This document shows, piece by piece, positions 61,958 through 64,000 of a stretch of 64,000 bases of DNA. The position numbers and the translations under genes are program-made. This stretch comes from Croceivirga sp. (GTDB lineage: Bacteria; Bacteroidota; Bacteroidia; Flavobacteriales; Flavobacteriaceae). Below the pieces are notes generated by a model. The model was not told where the DNA came from, did no database searches, and saw only the letters and a list, made by a program, of their open reading frames with translations. Each line of letters begins with the position of its first letter. Position 1 is the first letter of the stretch. The stretch lies in the NCBI GenBank assembly GCA_028284935.1, contig JANQQQ010000008.1:372001-436000 (forward strand), read 5' to 3'.

Positions 61958-64000
61958 ATGGAACAAATTGTAACATTTTTGCCTGCGTTTGGGGTGCTGG
62001 GCCTACTTTATGTTTTTATCAGAAGCGCCTGGGTGTCCAAACAGGATGTTGGTGAGGAAAAGATGGCCAAGATTGCCAAAAACATCGCGGATGGGGCAAT
62101 GTCCTTCCTAAAAGCTGAATACAAGATACTATCCATTTTCGTAGCCGCGGTAGCCGTGCTACTGTTCTTTAAAGGAAGCAATGAGGCCGGAAGCAATGGC
62201 ATGGTGGCTGTTTCATTCATTGTTGGTGCCATTTGTTCCGCATTGGCAGGTTTTATTGGGATGAAAGTAGCCACAAAGGCCAACGTACGTACGACAAATG
62301 CTGCTAGGAATTCCTTAGGTAAGGCTTTGGAGGTGGCTTTTGCAGGTGGAGCCGTTATGGGCCTCGGTGTTGTTGGTCTTGGCGTTCTTGGTTTGAGCGG
62401 ATTGTTCATGCTTTACAGTGGTCAAGGCTGGGAGATTGGTGAGGTGTTGAATGTACTTTCCGGTTTCTCATTAGGAGCTTCTTCCATTGCTCTTTTTGCC
62501 CGTGTAGGTGGTGGTATTTACACCAAAGCTGCAGACGTGGGAGCTGACCTTGTAGGTAAAGTGGAAGCTGGTATTCCGGAAGACCACCCGTTGAACCCTG
62601 CGACCATTGCTGATAATGTTGGGGATAACGTAGGTGATGTTGCCGGGATGGGAGCGGACCTTTTTGAATCTTATGTGGGATCTATTATCGGGACCATGGT
62701 CTTGGGCGCCGCTTTTACCCAAATCCCAGGTTTTGCCGAAAACTTTGATGGATTGGGTGCCGTTTATCTGCCTTTGGTACTGGCCGCAGTGGGTATCGTA
62801 ATGTCCATTATTGGTACGTTTTTCGTACGTGTTAAGGATGGTGGTAATCCACAGACAGCCTTAAACATTGGTGAATTCGGTTCGGCGGGATTGATGTTAG
62901 TGGCATCCTACTTTATTATTACTGGTATGTTGCCCGAAAGTTGGTCATTTAATGGAACTGAATATGGTTCTCTAGGTGTTTTCTTTGCTGTAATCGCTGG
63001 TCTTGTTGCAGGTCTTGCCGTAGGTAAGGTTACCGAATATTATACCGGAACAGGTACAAAGCCAGTAAATTCTATTGTTCGTCAGTCAGAGACAGGTTCG
63101 GCAACAAATATTATCGCTGGTTTGGGTGTTGGTATGATGTCCACGATGTTCCCCATTATTTTGATTGCAGCTGCAATTTTAGTGTCGCATCATTTTGCCG
63201 GATTGTATGGAATTGCCATCGCCGCGGTAGGAATGTTGGCGAATACCGGGATTCAACTCGCAGTGGATGCTTACGGACCCATTTCCGATAATGCGGGCGG
63301 TATTGCAGAAATGGCCGAATTGCCAAGCGAAGTTCGCGAACGTACCGATAAGTTGGATGCCGTGGGTAATACTACCGCCGCTATTGGTAAAGGATTTGCC
63401 ATTGCTTCTGCAGCATTGACGGCTTTGGCCTTGTTTGCTGCCTTTATGCAAACGGCGAATGTTACCGGTATTGATGTATCAAAGCCGACGGTTATGGCCG
63501 GTCTATTGATCGGTGGCATGCTACCTTTTGTTTTTTCCGCCTTATCAATGAATGCCGTAGGTCGTGCTGCGATGGCGATGATTGAGGAAGTTCGTCGTCA
63601 ATTCCGTGATATTCCACAATTAAAGGCTGCATTGGAAGTGATGCGTGCCGTGGATTCCGATATGTCAAAAGCAACCGATGCGCAAAGAAAAACCTTTGAT
63701 GCCGCTGATGGGGTTGCCGAATACGATAAGTGTGTCGCCATTTCTACCCAAGCGTCCATTAAGGAAATGGTGCTGCCGGGCCTATTGGCCATTGCGGTAC
63801 CTGTGGCAGTTGGTTTCCTAGGTGGTGCTGAAATGTTGGGAGGATTGCTAGCGGGGGTTACGACCGCAGGTGTGTTGATGGCCATTTTCCAGTCCAACGC
63901 AGGTGGTGCTTGGGATAACGCCAAAAAGACGATAGAAAGTGAAGGGCGCAAAGGTTCTGATGCACACAAAGCTGCCGTTGTAGGGGATACCGTAGGAGAT
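61958..64000 (+). CDS. hppA: membrane-bound ion-translocating pyrophosphatase, 5' part
   Basis: 681 codons are inside the window, with no stop; the gene continues beyond. The start [25 protein letters not shown] is a membrane helix; the catalytic motif [18 protein letters not shown] with [23 protein letters not shown] lies near residues 193-230, and the last motif GDTVGD is cut. The GNTTAA segment near 470 has Ala at the site where K+-independent enzymes have Lys, so this is the K+-dependent type. Whether it pumps Na+, H+ or both is not decided. It follows ppa after a terminator. Confidence 0.95.
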   Translation, partial: MEQIVTFLPAFGVLGLLYVFIRSAWVSKQDVGEEKMAKIAKNIADGAMSFLKAEYKILSIFVAAVAVLLFFKGSNEAGSNGMVAVSFIVGAICSALAGFIGMKVATKANVRTTNAARNSLGKALEVAFAGGAVMGLGVVGLGVLGLSGLFMLYSGQGWEIGEVLNVLSGFSLGASSIALFARVGGGIYTKAADVGADLVGKVEAGIPEDHPLNPATIADNVGDNVGDVAGMGADLFESYVGSIIGTMVLGAAFTQIPGFAENFDGLGAVYLPLVLAAVGIVMSIIGTFFVRVKDGGNPQTALNIGEFGSAGLMLVASYFIITGMLPESWSFNGTEYGSLGVFFAVIAGLVAGLAVGKVTEYYTGTGTKPVNSIVRQSETGSATNIIAGLGVGMMSTMFPIILIAAAILVSHHFAGLYGIAIAAVGMLANTGIQLAVDAYGPISDNAGGIAEMAELPSEVRERTDKLDAVGNTTAAIGKGFAIASAALTALALFAAFMQTANVTGIDVSKPTVMAGLLIGGMLPFVFSALSMNAVGRAAMAMIEEVRRQFRDIPQLKAALEVMRAVDSDMSKATDAQRKTFDAADGVAEYDKCVAISTQASIKEMVLPGLLAIAVPVAVGFLGGAEMLGGLLAGVTTAGVLMAIFQSNAGGAWDNAKKTIESEGRKGSDAHKAAVVGDTVGD

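Overview
The window is a contiguous piece of chromosome from a Bacteroidota bacterium, most likely a marine Flavobacteriaceae (Muricauda/Flagellimonas/Maribacter-like; the genus is inference). The evidence is a type IX secretion (T9SS) cargo domain, PorP/SprF, PorE-like and PorG-like proteins, SPII lipoproteins of the CxDD type, a fused FolK-deoxynucleoside kinase, DUF5686 and DUF6089 families, and promoters of the Bacteroidetes type (TTG, about 17-20 nt, TAnnTTTG). Most of it is ordinary housekeeping DNA. No prophage, insertion sequence or CRISPR array was seen.

Layout. 1-3763: end of a T9SS type-B cargo protein, then PorP/SprF-like and PorE-like partners. 3769-9434: an atypical Nramp-like transporter, an LRR lipoprotein, an alpha/beta hydrolase, a BASS-type transporter and two small lipoproteins (DUF1080, DUF2927-like). 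9435-10700: a gene-poor patch with a decayed S41 peptidase, a tRNA-Leu-like relic, and intact tRNA-Leu(TAA) and tRNA-Gly(GCC). 10710-20549: mutS, a TrmH-family methyltransferase, folK-dNK, sppA, a queuosine-precursor transporter and an AsmA-like protein. 20632-25748: a secreted EreA/ChaN-like protein, DinB, DUF2797, GH3 and a small hydrolase. 25817-29659: clpX, clpP, tig and a holin-like membrane protein. 29727-34557: a GDSL lipoprotein, an esterase, pdxJ, a CBS protein and nadK. 34664-41088: porG-uppS-bamA-skp-skp-murI, an envelope assembly block. 41090-48282: folA, a 2TM protein, a class V aminotransferase, a CBM48 protein, DUF427-egtD-egtB (ergothioneine) and a PhoR/PhoB-like two-component pair. 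48500-54910: a five-repeat lipoprotein, a DUF6624 lipoprotein, an AraC regulator, thyA and nupC. 54927-64000: a bifunctional-nuclease-family protein, etfA, etfB, pdhB, a DUF5686 protein, soluble pyrophosphatase and a membrane pyrophosphatase cut by the window end.

Themes. The first locus and porG belong to T9SS and outer-membrane biogenesis together with bamA and two skp paralogues. Protein quality control is tig-clpP-clpX. etfBA feeds electrons from acyl-CoA oxidation, and it shares a palindromic operator-like site (core ATTATGCATGCATAAT) with the GDSL lipoprotein gene. The sites lie 30 and 51 bp upstream of the respective -7 boxes, two helical turns apart, which suggests a small undescribed regulon.

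Limits. Everything was read by eye, without database searches or folding software. No clearly novel multi-gene system was found. The best leads are the shared palindrome, the five-repeat lipoprotein, the Nramp-like protein without the canonical metal motifs, and the decayed tRNA-adjacent patch.
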